Source of the DNA: CAJQQY01 sp964352225
GTDB lineage: Bacteria; Bacteroidota; Bacteroidia; Chitinophagales; Saprospiraceae
Direction: 5' to 3'
NCBI GenBank assembly: GCA_964352225.1
Contig: CAYGRM010000028.1
Coordinates: forward strand, 1 to 32,298
DNA: 32,298 nt
This document shows, piece after piece, positions 31,783 to 32,298 of this stretch. The notes under the pieces are model-generated. The model was not told where the DNA came from, did not search any database, and saw only the letters and a list, made by a program, of their open reading frames with translations. The position numbers and the translations under genes are program-made. Within the stretch, counting starts at the first letter, position 1. Every line of letters begins with the position of its first letter.

Positions 31783-32298
31783 TTATTTTTCAATCCAAAA
31801 AAGTGCTTCATTCAACGAAGTGCCATAGTTAAATGTCACTTGCAATTTAATGGTCTCCCCGGCAGATACATGGATTGGTTTTTTTAATTTGACCACAGTC
31901 GGAGGCATCAAACTATCTGTCCCCGTAAAATTTACTCCTTTGACACATTGTACCCAAGAGTTCAAATAAACACAATTTATCGTTCCGTATAACAATGCTT
32001 TAACATGTACTGTTTTCGAAACAGTTTTATCTTTAGCTTGATATAAATCAATCGTATTTACTATTTTTTGAGTAGTCATTAAGGTGGGAAGATGTCGAGA
32101 AAACATGATTGGATAATGCTTATTTTTCTTTTCAAAAGTGGTATTTCCTAATTGTACTAAATTGATAATCTTTTCAGGAATTAGTTTTCCTTTTGGTTTA
32201 AGAAATTGACGAAGATGCTGAAAAATTTGTACTTGATGTTCGTTTGCACAGAAGATGCTCATATTTTCTCCGATGATAAAATCCACCTTTTCTGGAAG
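31783..32298 (-). CDS. C-terminal part of a class I SAM-dependent methyltransferase (PRMT-like), truncated by window edge
   Basis: The frame is open to the window end, so the 5' part lies outside. The visible protein begins LPEKVDFIIGENM, which resembles the region after motif II of protein-arginine-methyltransferase-like enzymes, followed by LRQFLKPKGKLIPEKI. The C-terminal half is beta-rich, ending NYGTSLNEALFWIEK, as in the barrel domain of such methyltransferases. The nucleotide-binding motif is not visible. A GTG at 32284 could be read as a start but it is more likely internal, because the open frame continues upstream without a break. Confidence 0.65.
   Translation of the reverse strand, partial: LPEKVDFIIGENMSIFCANEHQVQIFQHLRQFLKPKGKLIPEKIINLVQLGNTTFEKKNKHYPIMFSRHLPTLMTTQKIVNTIDLYQAKDKTVSKTVHVKALLYGTINCVYLNSWVQCVKGVNFTGTDSLMPPTVVKLKKPIHVSAGETIKLQVTFNYGTSLNEALFWIEK

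Overview
The window is AT-rich DNA from a member of the Bacteroidota. Evidence: two secreted proteins end in a type IX secretion (T9SS) type A sorting domain, promoters carry the Bacteroidota -7 element TAnnTTTG, Shine-Dalgarno sequences are largely absent, and lipoproteins and PKD-domain proteins are typical of the phylum. The class cannot be fixed from sequence alone. No rRNA, tRNA, CRISPR array, transposase or phage gene was seen.

Layout. 0.1-3.2 kb: type II sulfide:quinone oxidoreductase, a DUF1641 protein, thioredoxin and a small membrane protein, all on the minus strand. 3.3-5.3 kb: a PKD/T9SS secreted protein interrupted by a 100-N gap. 5.3-9.1 kb: an HMA metal-binding protein, then a rhodanese lipoprotein-cydA-cydB-DUF3817 operon (cytochrome bd). 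9.1-14.4 kb: a 39-codon membrane peptide, a DUF3365 haem lipoprotein, rhodaneses, a DUF2202 ferritin-like protein, a T9SS protein with a cupin, and a rhodanese-peroxiredoxin operon. 14.5-20 kb: persulfide dioxygenase-rhodanese fusion, a glutamate-cysteine-ligase-like/CBS fusion, two CBS proteins and a K+ channel-like protein. 20-22.8 kb: a rhodanese divergent from a second SQR-like flavoprotein-TusE/DsrC-DsrE2 operon. 22.8-32.3 kb: ClbS/DfsB-like protein, divergent hemN/hemJ, a PD-(D/E)XK-like protein, a chimeric FKBP/TPR exported protein, a SulP transporter, an LpqC/PHB-depolymerase-type esterase, a decayed gene and a partial methyltransferase.

The genes read as a sulfide/sulfane-sulfur oxidation and low-oxygen respiration island. 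SQRs oxidise sulfide to persulfide, rhodaneses and TusE/DsrE2 carry sulfane sulfur, the dioxygenase oxidises persulfide to sulfite, cytochrome bd (generally sulfide tolerant) takes electrons, thioredoxin and peroxiredoxin handle redox stress, and HemN/HemJ supply haem.

The strongest unexplained signal is a shared cis-regulatory architecture. A Crp/Fnr-type palindrome (GTGAY-N4-RTCAC) sits at a nearly constant distance, 33 bp centre to centre, upstream of a TAnnTTTG-like -7 box at most of the sulfur/respiration promoters, including both sides of divergent promoters. Second copies often lie 22-23 bp further upstream. This predicts one class-II-activated regulon controlled by a Crp/Fnr protein encoded outside the window.
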